A stretch of DNA of 51,760 bases from Bryobacterales bacterium (GTDB taxonomy: Bacteria; Acidobacteriota; Terriglobia; Bryobacterales; Bryobacteraceae). The DNA is taken from positions 2,160 through 53,919 of the forward strand of contig PMYB01000128.1 of the NCBI GenBank assembly GCA_003170915.1, given 5' to 3'. The stretch's first letter is position 1; every line of letters begins with the position of its first letter. The notes beneath the pieces are model-generated. The model was not told the origin of the DNA, ran no database searches, and saw nothing but the letters and a program-made list of their open reading frames with translations. This document shows positions 1 through 8,458 of the stretch, in pieces. A program made the translations under genes and the position numbers.

Positions 1-273
1 TACACGTTCTCTTCGGTTTTCTTTTACACCAACCGGCGCGCCCTGTTGCTGAACGGGCGGGTCAATAATCTGGTCTATGGGTCTTACGCGCCGGATGCGC
101 CCACAGACGTTTTCATCGATGATCGCGACCTCGCGGAGCGCTGGCCGCGCCGGGAGCGGTATTACCTGGTGGCGGAAGGGCCGCAGGCGCCGCGGATCGA
201 GAAGATAGTAGGCAAAACAGCCTTGCGCGCGGTCGCCGCGAGTGGGGGCAAATTCCTGTTCACAAATAAATAG
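1..273 (+). CDS. Family 39 (PMT/ArnT-type) glycosyltransferase, C-terminal end only
   Basis: The reading frame is open from the first base, so the gene starts outside the window and only about 90 C-terminal residues are present. They include [17 protein letters not shown] and end in GGKFLFTNK. This ending is typical of the soluble tail of integral-membrane glycosyltransferases of the ArnT/PMT superfamily, which move a sugar from a polyprenyl phosphate donor to an acceptor on the outer side of the inner membrane. The membrane part and the catalytic Asp are not visible, so the family call rests on tail similarity alone. Its partner at the far side of the phage cluster is an O-antigen ligase, so the cluster sits among surface polysaccharide genes. 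Confidence 0.65.
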   Translation, partial: YTFSSVFFYTNRRALLLNGRVNNLVYGSYAPDAPTDVFIDDRDLAERWPRRERYYLVAEGPQAPRIEKIVGKTALRAVAASGGKFLFTNK

Positions 274-368
274 AAGTTTTCTTCACCCTGTTTTCAATCA
301 CTTAGACATCTGAACCCGGCTGAATGCAGGATCCGGGATGCTACTGTCGAATTGGGAAGAGAGTTGCG

Positions 369-401
369 CGGCTTCGCGGATTCGCGAAGCCGTTTTTTTT
401 T
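369..401 (+). terminator. Rho-independent terminator just before the phage cluster
   Basis: A perfect 10-bp stem (CGGCTTCGCG paired with CGCGAAGCCG, 369-378 with 383-392) has a 4-nt loop GATT and is followed by nine T. It ends about 11 nt before the ATG of the first cluster gene, and the SD of that gene (GAGGA, 402-406) directly abuts the T run. It can stop transcripts from the glycosyltransferase. Because no promoter fits between it and the ATG, it may instead act as a leader attenuator of the phage operon. Confidence 0.85.
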
Positions 402-412
402 GAGGAGCACGA

Positions 413-652
413 ATGGAAACCACGGTGAACGAAGAAGAGAAGGCTCCCAAAACTTTGAGAGTTCGTATTTCGGATCTTTTGGACAAAGCCATAGTGGGGA
501 TCGAAGACCGGATCAAGGCCAAGGACTTCAAGCCGACCATGGGGGACTATCTCAAACTTCTGCAGATGGAAATCGAACTCGAGCAGGAAGAAATCAGGGA
601 GATCAAGGTCACATGGGTCGAACCCCCGCCGACGTCCGACTCGGGGAAGTAG
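413..652 (+). CDS. Small acidic protein at the head of the phage cluster, TerS position
   Basis: This 79-aa protein starts at an ATG with SD GAGGA. It is charged and probably helical (many Glu/Lys, with a run around QMEIELEQEEI). Its 3' end overlaps the start of the large terminase by 40 nt, which implies translational coupling. A small terminase normally sits here, but no helix-turn-helix is visible, so the role is guessed from position only. It could be a packaging accessory or an unrelated small phage protein. Confidence 0.6.
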   Translation: METTVNEEEKAPKTLRVRISDLLDKAIVGIEDRIKAKDFKPTMGDYLKLLQMEIELEQEEIREIKVTWVEPPPTSDSGK

Positions 653-1929
653 CTCGGGACATAGCTTATCACCCGCTGCCTTCGCAACAGAAGTTCCATG
701 ACTCGGAGGCCCGATTCAAGGGCTTCTCCGGACCCATTGGCAGTGGGAAGAGCCAGGCGGTCTGCCACGAGGCCATCCGCCTCAGCTATCTGAACCAGGG
801 GCGCCTGGGACTGCTGGGCGCGCCGACCTATCCGATGTTGCGGGATGCGACGCAGGCGGCGCTGTTCGAGATTCTGGATGGGAACAAGATTCCGTTCGAT
901 CACAGCAAGGCGGAAAACACGCTGATCATGCGCGATACGCGATCCAAGATCCTGTTCCGGCCAATGGACGAATTCGAGCGGCTGCGCGGCACCAACCTGG
1001 CATGGTTCGGCCTCGACGAACTGACCTATACCCAGGAAGAGGCGTGGCTGCGCCTGGAGGGGCGTCTGCGCGACCCCAGGGCCAAGCGCCTGTGCGGCTT
1101 TGCGGCGTGGACGCCCAAAGGCTACGACTGGGTTTACCGGAGGTTCATAGCAAAGCCGGTCCGTGGGTACGAGACGATCATCGCCCAGCCGCGCGAAAAC
1201 CGGCACCTGCTCCAACAAATTCCGGATTACTACGACCGGCTCAAAGACAGCTACGACGACCGCTTCTATCAACAGGAAGTAATGGGCCTGTACCTAAACC
1301 TGGATGCCGCGCTGGTATATGCCTCCTTCACGCGCGATGAAAACCTCGCGGTCTTGAGTTTCGATCCTGGTCTGCCGCTGCTTTGGGCGCTGGATTTCAA
1401 CGTGGATCCGATGAGCTCGCTGGTGGTGCAATTGGTCCGCGGCAAGGTGCGGGTGCTGGATGAAATCGTGCTCCGGCACGCCACCACGCGCGAAGCGTGC
1501 GAGGAGTTTTTGAAACGGTTTCCAATAGACCCGGCCGGCATCGTGGTCTACGGAGACGCTTCGGGGTACCAGCAACACACCACCGGAGCGTCGGACTACG
1601 ACATAATCCACGAGTACTTCCAAATCCACTCCGCCATGCCGGTGAAATACAAGGTGCCGAAATCGAATCCGGGCGTGCGGGAACGGATCAATCTGACCAA
1701 CGCCAGGCTGCGTTCGGCGGCCGGCGATATCGGGCTGCTGGTGGACTTCAAGTGCAAGGAACTGATCATGGATTTCGAGCAGGTGTCTTTCAAGGCCGAC
1801 ACCTACCAGATCGACAAGGACCGGGACCGGCTGAGAACGCACCTGTCCGACGCGCTGGGGTATCTGCTCTGGCAGGAATGCATGCCGGTCAAGGCTGTCG
1901 GGGAGCAACGGGGGCGAATTCTTTCATGA
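613..1929 (+). CDS. terL: Phage terminase large subunit
   Basis: This 438-aa protein is the ATP-driven DNA packaging motor and nuclease. Walker A is GPIGSGKS at residues 40-47. Walker B is WFGLDEL with D135/E136. The C-terminal RNase H-like nuclease domain shows acidic residues at D261 (ALDFNVDP), D315 (YGDASG) and the Asp of HLSDALGY. The open frame extends further upstream to 352, but that extension reads through the terminator hairpin and the small gene, so the ATG at 613 is preferred. It overlaps the portal gene by ATGA. All key motor and nuclease residues are present, so it looks intact. Confidence 0.93.
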   Translation: MGRTPADVRLGEVARDIAYHPLPSQQKFHDSEARFKGFSGPIGSGKSQAVCHEAIRLSYLNQGRLGLLGAPTYPMLRDATQAALFEILDGNKIPFDHSKAENTLIMRDTRSKILFRPMDEFERLRGTNLAWFGLDELTYTQEEAWLRLEGRLRDPRAKRLCGFAAWTPKGYDWVYRRFIAKPVRGYETIIAQPRENRHLLQQIPDYYDRLKDSYDDRFYQQEVMGLYLNLDAALVYASFTRDENLAVLSFDPGLPLLWALDFNVDPMSSLVVQLVRGKVRVLDEIVLRHATTREACEEFLKRFPIDPAGIVVYGDASGYQQHTTGASDYDIIHEYFQIHSAMPVKYKVPKSNPGVRERINLTNARLRSAAGDIGLLVDFKCKELIMDFEQVSFKADTYQIDKDRDRLRTHLSDALGYLLWQECMPVKAVGEQRGRILS

Positions 1930-3326
1930 ATAATATTAACCGGGAACATCCCGAGTACATCGCGCGCAAGGCGATGTGGAAGCAGTACAAAGACCTCTAT
2001 GCGGGCGGCGAGCGATTGCGCGCGGACGCCTCGGAATACCTGGTGCGCCGGCACAAAGAGCCGAGCGAGGTCTACCAGGAACGGCTCAGCCGCGTGTTCT
2101 ACCAGAACTACATCGGGTCGATCGTCGACTGGTATGCGGCGACACTCATGCGGCGTGAGCCGGTCCTGTTGATGGACGGAACCGACACTGCCGCCAGGAG
2201 CTTCTACACCGTGCTGGCGGACGATTGCGATTTGAAGGGGACCACCCTCAGCGAGTTTTTCCGCCAACGATTCATCCAGACCATGGTGTGCGGCGGCAGC
2301 TTCATCGTGGTGGACTTTCCGCGGGTTGGCACGGAGGACGCCCCCGCTCCACTGACGCGGGCGGAAGAGGACGCTTCGGGACGGTCGCGCGCCTACCTGG
2401 TGGACTACGGAGCGGACGAGGTCATCAACTGGAACTACGACCCGTCGGGCGGGCTGGAGTGGGCGGTGATCCGCACCTCCTGCCTGCAACAATCCAAGGT
2501 CACGGATTCGAAATGGGAGCGGGAGACGCGCTGGATCTACTACGACCGCGAGAACTTCTTGATGTACCGCCAGGCGGGCGATTCCAGCCCCATCGAGCTG
2601 ATGGACCAGGGACGGCACGGGTTGGCGTCGCTGCGGCGGGTGCCCATGTTCCAGATGAAAGTGTCGGAGGGGCTGTGGCTGCTGAACAAGGCCGCGCTTC
2701 TGCAACTGGAGCACTTCAACAAGTCCAACGCGCTTTCGTGGGCGCTGACGATGGGGCTTTTCGCCACTCCGGTGGTCTATTCGGACCGGGAGTTCACCCA
2801 AATTGTCGGCGAGTCCTATTACATCCAGCTCGGGCCGAATGACCGGTTCGGATGGACGGAGCCGGAGGGAAAGGTCTACCAGATCGCGGCCGACAACCTG
2901 AACCAGTTGAAGGACGAAATCTACCGCGTCTGTTACCTGATGGTCCAGGCCGGGGAATCGAGCGGCGGAGCCCGGCAGTCTGCGGTGAGCAAGCAGTTGG
3001 ACTTCAACACCACGCAGGAGGTGCTGCGCGGGTACGGCGATGCCGTGAAAGACACCATGAAGCAGGTCTTGTGGGCCATCGCGGCCGCGCGGCAGGACGG
3101 AATTTCGATCGGCGTCTCCGGGCTGGACGAGTTCGACATCGACGATCTCAGCACCGAGCTGGACGACGCCAAAAAACTGCTGGACCTGGGGATCGGCTCG
3201 GAGACGTTGACGAAGCAACTCTTCAAGAAGCTGGCCTTCAAGTACCTGAGCGATGCGCGGCAGGAAGTCAAGAACCAGGTGGCGGAAGAGATCGATCGGA
3301 TGAAGTACCGAGAGGGAGTTTCTTAG
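1926..3326 (+). CDS. Phage portal protein
   Basis: This 466-aa protein starts at an ATG overlapping the terL stop (ATGA). Order (terminase, then portal, then scaffold and coat), length and composition fit a portal, the dodecameric ring at the DNA entry vertex. The N-terminal part (HPEYIARKAMWKQYKDLY and YLVRRH) resembles DUF4055-type portals. The C-terminal third is rich in amphipathic helix (SAVSKQLDFNTTQEVLRGYG), as in portal crown regions. A longer frame upstream from 1497 lies inside terL and is not used. I cannot name a catalytic motif, as portals have none. Confidence 0.85.
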   Translation: MNNINREHPEYIARKAMWKQYKDLYAGGERLRADASEYLVRRHKEPSEVYQERLSRVFYQNYIGSIVDWYAATLMRREPVLLMDGTDTAARSFYTVLADDCDLKGTTLSEFFRQRFIQTMVCGGSFIVVDFPRVGTEDAPAPLTRAEEDASGRSRAYLVDYGADEVINWNYDPSGGLEWAVIRTSCLQQSKVTDSKWERETRWIYYDRENFLMYRQAGDSSPIELMDQGRHGLASLRRVPMFQMKVSEGLWLLNKAALLQLEHFNKSNALSWALTMGLFATPVVYSDREFTQIVGESYYIQLGPNDRFGWTEPEGKVYQIAADNLNQLKDEIYRVCYLMVQAGESSGGARQSAVSKQLDFNTTQEVLRGYGDAVKDTMKQVLWAIAAARQDGISIGVSGLDEFDIDDLSTELDDAKKLLDLGIGSETLTKQLFKKLAFKYLSDARQEVKNQVAEEIDRMKYREGVS

Positions 3327-3333
3327 GAGGCAT

Positions 3334-3885
3334 ATGGAAGGCATCGACGTTCAAGCGATCGTCCGGCAGGCAATCGAGGAGTTCGCGACCAACGAGCAGT
3401 CCAAGAATGAGCCGGCTTACAAGGCGGAACTGCAGGAGGAGCGCAAGCGTAGGGAGCAACTCGAGCGCAGGCTGAACGAGTTGGTGGCGGAGAACAAGCG
3501 CAGCCGCCAGATCGCCGCGGAAGCCGAGCGAAGCTCGGCCGTGAGGGCCGAACTGCAGCGGCTGGGCGTGGCCAAGATCGACCTTGCGTTCAAGGCCGTG
3601 CAGGACGGGATCGTGCGGACCGAGGACGGGCGGCTGGTGGCCCGCGGCGACGCCGGCGAAACGCCGTTGAAGGAACACCTGGCGGCGTTCGTGAATGAGA
3701 ATCCGGAGTTTCTGCCGGCTCGCATTGCCGGCGGAACCGGGATGACCGCGACCTTCAAGGCGCCGTCAACGGGCAGAGAAACGGTGAGCATCGAACAGAT
3801 CCGCCCGGGCATGAGCGCGGAAGAGATGCAACGGGTACGAGAGGAAATCGTGCGCGTGGCGTCGCAGACCCTTCGGGGCCTGTAG
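3334..3885 (+). CDS. Capsid scaffold protein
   Basis: This 183-aa protein has a strong SD (TAGGAGG) 7 nt after the portal stop. Residues about 28-70 form a charged coiled coil rich in Glu, Arg and Leu (QEERKRREQLERRLNELVAE). A basic/acidic C-terminal tail with predicted helix follows. Such coiled-coil proteins directly before the coat gene are scaffolds that guide procapsid assembly. No prohead protease is encoded, consistent with P22-type assembly in which scaffold leaves without cleavage. Confidence 0.78.
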   Translation: MEGIDVQAIVRQAIEEFATNEQSKNEPAYKAELQEERKRREQLERRLNELVAENKRSRQIAAEAERSSAVRAELQRLGVAKIDLAFKAVQDGIVRTEDGRLVARGDAGETPLKEHLAAFVNENPEFLPARIAGGTGMTATFKAPSTGRETVSIEQIRPGMSAEEMQRVREEIVRVASQTLRGL

Positions 3886-3941
3886 TAACATCCGGCCCAA
3901 ACACAAGCGGCCGGCAAGAACAATCAAGTCAAGGAGAACGA

Positions 3942-4847
3942 ATGGCAGCTATTACCTCAACTAACGTCGCAAGCGCGATTGTCAAGCTGGTGGCGGCGGA
4001 CGCATTGCCGGTGCTGGTCGGGAACCTCGTAATGGGGAACCTGGTGAATCGCGACTACGAGCCGGTGCTGGCAAATGCCGGCGACACGGTAAACATACCG
4101 ATACCCCCGACGATGTTGGCCAACAACATCCTCGAAGGCTACTCGGTGCAGACGCAAAACCCCAGTCTGGGAAACGCGCAGATTGTGCTCAATACGCACG
4201 TGGAAGCGACCTTCCAGATTCCAGACGTGACCAAGGTGCTGGCGGTCCCGGACCTGCTGAAGATCTACATGCAGCCGTCGGTGGCCGCCATCGCCCAGAG
4301 AATCGAGACCGACCTTCTGAGCCTCTACGCCGGTTTCTCAACCACGGTGGGAACGGCGGCGACGCCGATCACGGAAGGCGTCATCGACGCGGCGGAAACA
4401 GCGCTTTTCCTGCAGAAGGTTCCGCCTCAAGAGCAGAAGTTCATTGTGGTGGACGCGGCGACCTATTCGACCTGGCGGCAAATTCCGCGCTTCAGCGAAT
4501 TCCAGAACTCGGGCGAAGCGGGCCTTCGTGCGATCATCGAAGGCACCGTCGGGAAGATCAAAGACTTCTTTGTCTTCCGCTCGCAGTTCGTGCAGAAGAC
4601 GGGCACCACCACGGTGACCACCCACAACATGGCGTTCACCAAGGACGCCCTCGGCCTGGTGATCCGGCGGCTGCCGCAGCCGCTGCCCGGAACCGGCGCC
4701 ATCGCGGAGTATGCGGAGTTGGGCAACTTCGGTATGCGCGTGGTGATGAGCTACCAGCCCAACACGCTGGCGCAGCAGTTCACGGTGGACGTGCTGTACG
4801 GCTGTGGCGTGCTGCGCAACACCTCGGGCGTGCAGGTCAACACGTAG
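3942..4847 (+). CDS. Major capsid protein, P22 coat-like
   Basis: This 301-aa protein has the N-terminal pattern of P22 gp5-type coat proteins: an early helix, then DTVNIPIPP and a short loop leading to EATFQIPD. The segment AIAQRIETDLLSLYAGF is the spine helix, and EQKFIVVDAATYSTW belongs to the HK97-fold core. It ends with a beta strand (GMRVVMSYQPN). SD AAGGAG lies 6-7 nt before the ATG. At 301 aa it is shorter than P22 coat (about 430), so it lacks the inserted I-domain. It forms the icosahedral shell. Confidence 0.85.
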   Translation: MAAITSTNVASAIVKLVAADALPVLVGNLVMGNLVNRDYEPVLANAGDTVNIPIPPTMLANNILEGYSVQTQNPSLGNAQIVLNTHVEATFQIPDVTKVLAVPDLLKIYMQPSVAAIAQRIETDLLSLYAGFSTTVGTAATPITEGVIDAAETALFLQKVPPQEQKFIVVDAATYSTWRQIPRFSEFQNSGEAGLRAIIEGTVGKIKDFFVFRSQFVQKTGTTTVTTHNMAFTKDALGLVIRRLPQPLPGTGAIAEYAELGNFGMRVVMSYQPNTLAQQFTVDVLYGCGVLRNTSGVQVNT

Positions 4848-4915
4848 GACGGCAGACCACTGCCCAGCGGTCGCGGCTCCGATTCGGAGGCGCGACAGCC
4901 GGGGAGTGGTCGTTC

Positions 4916-4940
4916 GGGGCGAGCTACGCCTCGCCCCTGT
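4916..4940 (+). terminator. Hairpin after the coat gene, possible partial terminator
   Basis: A perfect 8-bp GC stem (GGGGCGAG with CTCGCCCC) has a 6-nt loop and is followed by TGTTT. The T run is weak. It may reduce read-through so that coat is made in excess over downstream tail proteins, or protect the 3' end of the coat message. The SD of the next gene follows at about 4947. Confidence 0.5.
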
Positions 4941-4958
4941 TTCATTCAGGAGATATCG

Positions 4959-5285
4959 ATGGATTTGAGGCTCTATTACCAGAAGATTCGCGACATGGAA
5001 TCGAAGATTACGGAAGCGTTTCCAATCGTGGTGAGCAATGAGACGGCGGACGGTGGCAAGCCGGGGGTTCTGACGGAAGTGACGCCCGGAATCGCCGCCA
5101 AAATGCTGGTGCAAGGGGCGGCTCGCCTGGCCACCGCCGAGGAAGCGATGGCCTTCCGGGCGGTGCAAGCGGAAGCCAAGCGAGTGGCCGACCAGGAGGC
5201 GGCGGCGGCCAAGGTGCAGTTCACGGTGCTGTCGACCACGGAACTGAACAAGTTGAGGGGCGCTTTGAAGTCCTCGAAAGACTAG
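4959..5285 (+). CDS. Unknown phage protein behind the coat gene
   Basis: This 108-aa protein has SD AGGAGA and a clear start. An N-terminal helix (YYQKIRDMESKI) is followed by a short beta-rich stretch (FPIVVSNETADGG, PGVLTEVTP) and an Ala/Glu/Lys-rich helix (EEAMAFRAVQAEAKRVADQEAAAAK). The position suggests a head decoration, head fibre or connector protein. No family is recognised, and the assignment to the particle rests on context alone. Confidence 0.6.
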   Translation: MDLRLYYQKIRDMESKITEAFPIVVSNETADGGKPGVLTEVTPGIAAKMLVQGAARLATAEEAMAFRAVQAEAKRVADQEAAAAKVQFTVLSTTELNKLRGALKSSKD

Positions 5286-5295
5286 GCGAACAATC

Positions 5296-6075
5296 ATGGC
5301 TCTCTTCACAGACGGTCCCGCTTCGTCGATGGAAGACCTTACGGCGCAGGATTCGCAGCTTCTCGACGTGGCCAGCGTCGAGGGAATCGACGTGACCCAG
5401 AAACTGGTTCTGGCCCAGGACGAACTCGCCCTGGAGCTGGACGCACTGTTGACCAGGTTGAGCTACGTGAACCAGTTGTTCTGGCTTGCGCCCCAGCCGA
5501 ACCTCGGCAGCGTGGTGGTAACGCCGGCGCTGAAATTGTGGCACACCTTTCGCAGTCTGGAAATGGTTTACAGCGACGCATACAACAGCCAGTTGAATGA
5601 CCGCTACGCCGGCAAGCGCGACCAGTTCCACTCGACCGCGAAGTGGGCATACGAAATGCTGATTGCGGCCGGTATCGGCGTAGCGTCGGTCCCGGTACCG
5701 CGGGCGGCCATGCCGGCGGTGACGGCAGCGGCGGCCCCGGCGCCGGGCACCCCACTGCCGGACGGCAGTTACTACGTGACCGTGGCCTGGGTCAACGCCG
5801 CGGGCGAAGACGGAGCGAGCGCCCTACCGGCAACCATCGCGACCACGGGGAGCTCTCTGCTGGTCCAGCCGGAAGGCGCTCCGCCAAAAACCGCGGCGGG
5901 ATGGAACGTCTATGTAGGCGTCGGCCCGGATTCGATGGCCCTGCAAAACGGATCGCCCATTGCCATCGCGCAAACGTGGCTGCAACCGGTGCCCCTGGCG
6001 GCGGGGCGGCCACCGGGACCTGGACAACGTCCCAGTTATCTGAAGCCTGTTCCACGGGTGATCCAGAGGGGCTGA
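5296..6075 (+). CDS. Head-tail connector-type protein with an Ig-like C-terminal domain
   Basis: This is a 259-aa protein. Residues 1-120 are mostly helical, with LSYVNQLFWL and a helix ending in DRYAGKRDQFHSTAKWAYEML. That style recurs in adaptor proteins between portal and tail. After an Ala/Pro linker (about 128-150), residues 155-240 form a beta-sandwich with GSYYVTVAWVNAAGEDGAS, a fibronectin III or Ig-like fold common on phage particles, where it is thought to aid surface contact. It overlaps the next gene by TGATG. Confidence 0.6.
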   Translation: MALFTDGPASSMEDLTAQDSQLLDVASVEGIDVTQKLVLAQDELALELDALLTRLSYVNQLFWLAPQPNLGSVVVTPALKLWHTFRSLEMVYSDAYNSQLNDRYAGKRDQFHSTAKWAYEMLIAAGIGVASVPVPRAAMPAVTAAAAPAPGTPLPDGSYYVTVAWVNAAGEDGASALPATIATTGSSLLVQPEGAPPKTAAGWNVYVGVGPDSMALQNGSPIAIAQTWLQPVPLAAGRPPGPGQRPSYLKPVPRVIQRG

Positions 6076-6575
6076 TGACAGCGAAAATCGGAAGCGCAAC
6101 AACGGCCCAAGTGATGCAGCGCATCACGGGCGCGAGCGGCGTGAATTCGAGCCTGGCCGCTCTCACGCAAGCGGACCGGGCGTTGGCCGGTCCGCTGGAC
6201 CTGGCGCAAGTACGCGCGCAGAACGTGGCGGCGGACCTGGCCGAACGCAGCAGCACGGTGAAGTACCCGGTTGTGAACGTGTACTGCGAGCAGGTGACGA
6301 ACCGATTGACGGAGAAGTTTCGGACCTTCTCCGGCACGGCTCAGATGACCATCGAGGTTCGACATTCCCAGGACCGGCTGGAGGGGCTCCAGGACAGTCT
6401 GCAACTCTACACGGACGCTGCCACGCAGGTGCTGGCCGCGAACCTCGGCGATTGGGGCAATGGGATGTTTTACGCTGGCGGATACGAAGCGTCCTTCGGA
6501 CCCGTCAAGCAAGGCGGGAAGAATTTCATTCAGGTGGCCAAGGTCACCTTCGAGATTGGAGTGAGTAAAAGCTAG
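6075..6575 (+). CDS. Tail completion / tail terminator-type protein
   Basis: This 166-aa protein starts at the ATG inside TGATG of the previous stop. It lies directly before the tail tube gene. It combines an N-terminal helical stretch with strands around KYPVVNVYCEQV and AQMTIEVRHS and a final strand FIQVAKVTFEIGVS. This fits tail terminator or head-closure proteins (gpU/gp17-like), which cap the tube and join it to the head. A longer upstream frame in the previous gene is rejected. Confidence 0.55.
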   Translation: MTAKIGSATTAQVMQRITGASGVNSSLAALTQADRALAGPLDLAQVRAQNVAADLAERSSTVKYPVVNVYCEQVTNRLTEKFRTFSGTAQMTIEVRHSQDRLEGLQDSLQLYTDAATQVLAANLGDWGNGMFYAGGYEASFGPVKQGGKNFIQVAKVTFEIGVSKS

Positions 6576-6576
6576 T

Positions 6577-7752
6577 ATGGCCTCTTATATTTCCTCTAAC
6601 GCAAACCGGTTCTACACGGCGCTGGAAACGAGCTACGGCCAGGTGGGATCGATCACATCCGGCAACCGGATTCCGGCTCTGAAGCTGACGGTCCAGCAGA
6701 AACTCGAGGCGGCGCAGCGGAAGGACAAGACGGGCAGCCGGACGTTTCCCGGCCAGGCGCCGGGCGGCCGGCGGCAGACGAATTTCGAGCTGCAGACATA
6801 CATGACGAGCTGGCAGAAAACGGGCGGAAACCCGGGATATGGCCCGCTGTTTCAGGCGGCACTCGGGGGCGCGCCGCTGCAGTTCGCCGGCGGGACCGCG
6901 GCATCCGCCACGGCGGGCGGAAGGCTGGGGTTCGCAGCGCCGCACGGGCTGGGCGCGGGGCAGGCGGTCTCATGCGCGGGGGAGATCCGGTTCGTGGCCG
7001 CCATCGTGGACACCAGCACGGTGCAATTGAACGCGCCGTTTACCACGCTGCCCGGAACCGGCGCGGCACTGGGCGCCGCGGTCACCTACGTGCCCGCGAC
7101 GGAGCTGCCGAGCGCCAGCGTATTCGACTACTGGAGCCCGGCGACGGCGGTGCAGAGGCTGCTCTGCGGGGCGGCCGTCGACCAGATGGAAATCCAGGTT
7201 AACGGCGATTACCACGAGTTCCACTTCAGCGGCCTGGCGCAGGACGTGCTCGATAGCAGCAGCTTTTCCTCCGCCAACGTCGGACAGCTTCAAAGCTTTC
7301 CCGCGGAGCCGGCGCTGGCCGCGTTCGACTATTCGATTGTGCCGGGAAACATGGGCGAGGCGTGGCTGGGAACTTCGCCCTCGCAGTTCCTCACCATCAC
7401 CAGCGCATCCATCGTTCTCAAGAACCAACTGGACACGCGCTCCAAGGAGTTCGGATCGAACCTGCCGCGCAGCATTTCTCCGGGCCAGCGGTCCGTGACG
7501 GCGGCATTCGAGCTCTTCAGCCAGGACGACGACGCTACTAAAGGTCTCTATCAGGCCGCCAGGCAGCAATCGCCCATCAGTGTCATGTTTCAGTTGGGCG
7601 TGGCCGAGGGACAGGTCATGGGCGTGTACCTGCAGAGCGTGATTCCTGAGGTTCCGGAGTTCGATGACGGCCAGAACCGGTTGCAGTGGAAATTCCGGCA
7701 GTCGCGCGCGCAGGGCACGGTCGACGACGAAATCGCGGTGGCGTTCGCATAA
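6577..7752 (+). CDS. Major tail tube protein
   Basis: This 391-aa beta-rich protein starts one base after the previous stop. The start YISSNANRFYTALETSYG and the end (PEVPEFDDGQNRLQWKF) match tail tube proteins that stack as rings. An inserted domain of about 70 residues (AASATAGGRLGFAAPHGLG to GAAVTYVP) looks like an Ig-like decoration facing outward. Position between the terminator-type gene and the G/GT chaperones supports the call. Confidence 0.75.
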   Translation: MASYISSNANRFYTALETSYGQVGSITSGNRIPALKLTVQQKLEAAQRKDKTGSRTFPGQAPGGRRQTNFELQTYMTSWQKTGGNPGYGPLFQAALGGAPLQFAGGTAASATAGGRLGFAAPHGLGAGQAVSCAGEIRFVAAIVDTSTVQLNAPFTTLPGTGAALGAAVTYVPATELPSASVFDYWSPATAVQRLLCGAAVDQMEIQVNGDYHEFHFSGLAQDVLDSSSFSSANVGQLQSFPAEPALAAFDYSIVPGNMGEAWLGTSPSQFLTITSASIVLKNQLDTRSKEFGSNLPRSISPGQRSVTAAFELFSQDDDATKGLYQAARQQSPISVMFQLGVAEGQVMGVYLQSVIPEVPEFDDGQNRLQWKFRQSRAQGTVDDEIAVAFA

Positions 7753-7754
7753 TC

Positions 7755-8120
7755 ATGACCTACGAAAGCGTAACGACGGTGGAGTCGCAAGTCGCCCGCG
7801 GGGTGACTTTCACGCTGGCGAAGATCTCCTTCGGACGCCGCGTGGAGCTGATGCGCCGGGTGCGGGAACTGGCCCGGCGAATGGAGTTCCTGGAGGCCGG
7901 CCAGGCGCCCGGCGACAAGATGGACGCGGCGCTGCTCCAGACCGAAATCGACCGGCTGTTCCTGACGTGGGGACTGCGGGCCGTATCGGGACTGGAACTG
8001 GACGGCGCGGATGCCACACCCGAACTCCTGGCGGAAGCCGGGCCGGAGGACCTGTTCCGGGAAGCGCTGGCGGCGGTGCGGGCAGAGACGGGATTGTCCG
8101 AGGCGGAACGAAAAAACTGA
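7755..8120 (+). CDS. Tail assembly chaperone, G-type
   Basis: This 121-aa helical protein starts with MTYESVTTVESQ, two bases after the tube gene stop. Between tail tube and tape measure, siphophages and GTAs encode tail chaperones made as a short (G) and a frameshifted long (GT) form. Its last codons are CGA AAA AAC followed at once by TGA, a classical -1 slippery heptamer. A longer upstream frame start (7686) lies in the tube gene and is not used. The protein is not part of the finished particle in known systems. Confidence 0.75.
   Translation: MTYESVTTVESQVARGVTFTLAKISFGRRVELMRRVRELARRMEFLEAGQAPGDKMDAALLQTEIDRLFLTWGLRAVSGLELDGADATPELLAEAGPEDLFREALAAVRAETGLSEAERKN
8111..8117 (+). promoter_or_regulatory. 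-1 ribosomal frameshift site A AAA AAC
   Basis: In the frame of the G-type gene the bases read A AAA AAC directly before TGA (8118-8120). This is the canonical X XXY YYZ slippery pattern. Slipping back one base leads into the open -1 frame that runs to 8458. A small hairpin (CCAACC with GGTTGG, 8145-8161) lies 27 nt downstream, further than the usual spacing, so the stop codon itself may supply the pause. The placement between tube and tape measure matches known G/GT genes. Confidence 0.72.
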
Positions 8121-8458
8121 TTGTCGCCTTCCACTTTCAATTCTCCAACCAGGCCGGTTGGAAGTGCGACGTCTGCCGGAAGTCCGGCCTGGAGAAAAAG
8201 CGCCGGTGCGGGTGGCTGGCGATGGGCGAGGACGCCAGTGGACCGCTGGTCTGGGCGCGAAGGGATGTAGCGCTCAGAACCTGCCCGAAGCCGTATATCA
8301 CGGCTGAGAGCCAGACGCTGGTGGAGGATTTTTTTGTGCGGCGCCGGCTGCGAGGGATGGATTTTGCGGAGCTGAGCGCGCGGCAAGTGGAAGCGTTCGT
8401 GATTCTGGAAAGGGCTTTTGCCGCGGAGATCGACTATGGCCAGCACACCACAAGATAA
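8117..8458 (+). CDS. T-type extension of the tail chaperone, made by -1 frameshift
   Basis: This 113-residue extension is read after slippage at 8111-8117 and gives a GT fusion of about 234 aa with the G part. It has a Cys-rich patch (KCDVCRKSG, then RCGW and RTCPK) that could bind zinc, then a helical end (FAELSARQVEAFVILERAFAAEI). It lacks its own good SD and ATG. Re-initiation at a non-ATG codon near the G stop is a less likely alternative. T domains bind the tape measure protein during tail assembly. It overlaps the tape measure start by 23 nt. Confidence 0.7.
   Translation: MIVAFHFQFSNQAGWKCDVCRKSGLEKKRRCGWLAMGEDASGPLVWARRDVALRTCPKPYITAESQTLVEDFFVRRRLRGMDFAELSARQVEAFVILERAFAAEIDYGQHTTR

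Noticed and set aside
1803-3344. Long open frame on the minus strand opposite the portal gene
   Set aside because: It mirrors a well-supported portal gene in GC-rich DNA. The product is rich in Arg/His/Val/Leu without any domain, as expected for a codon-bias shadow.
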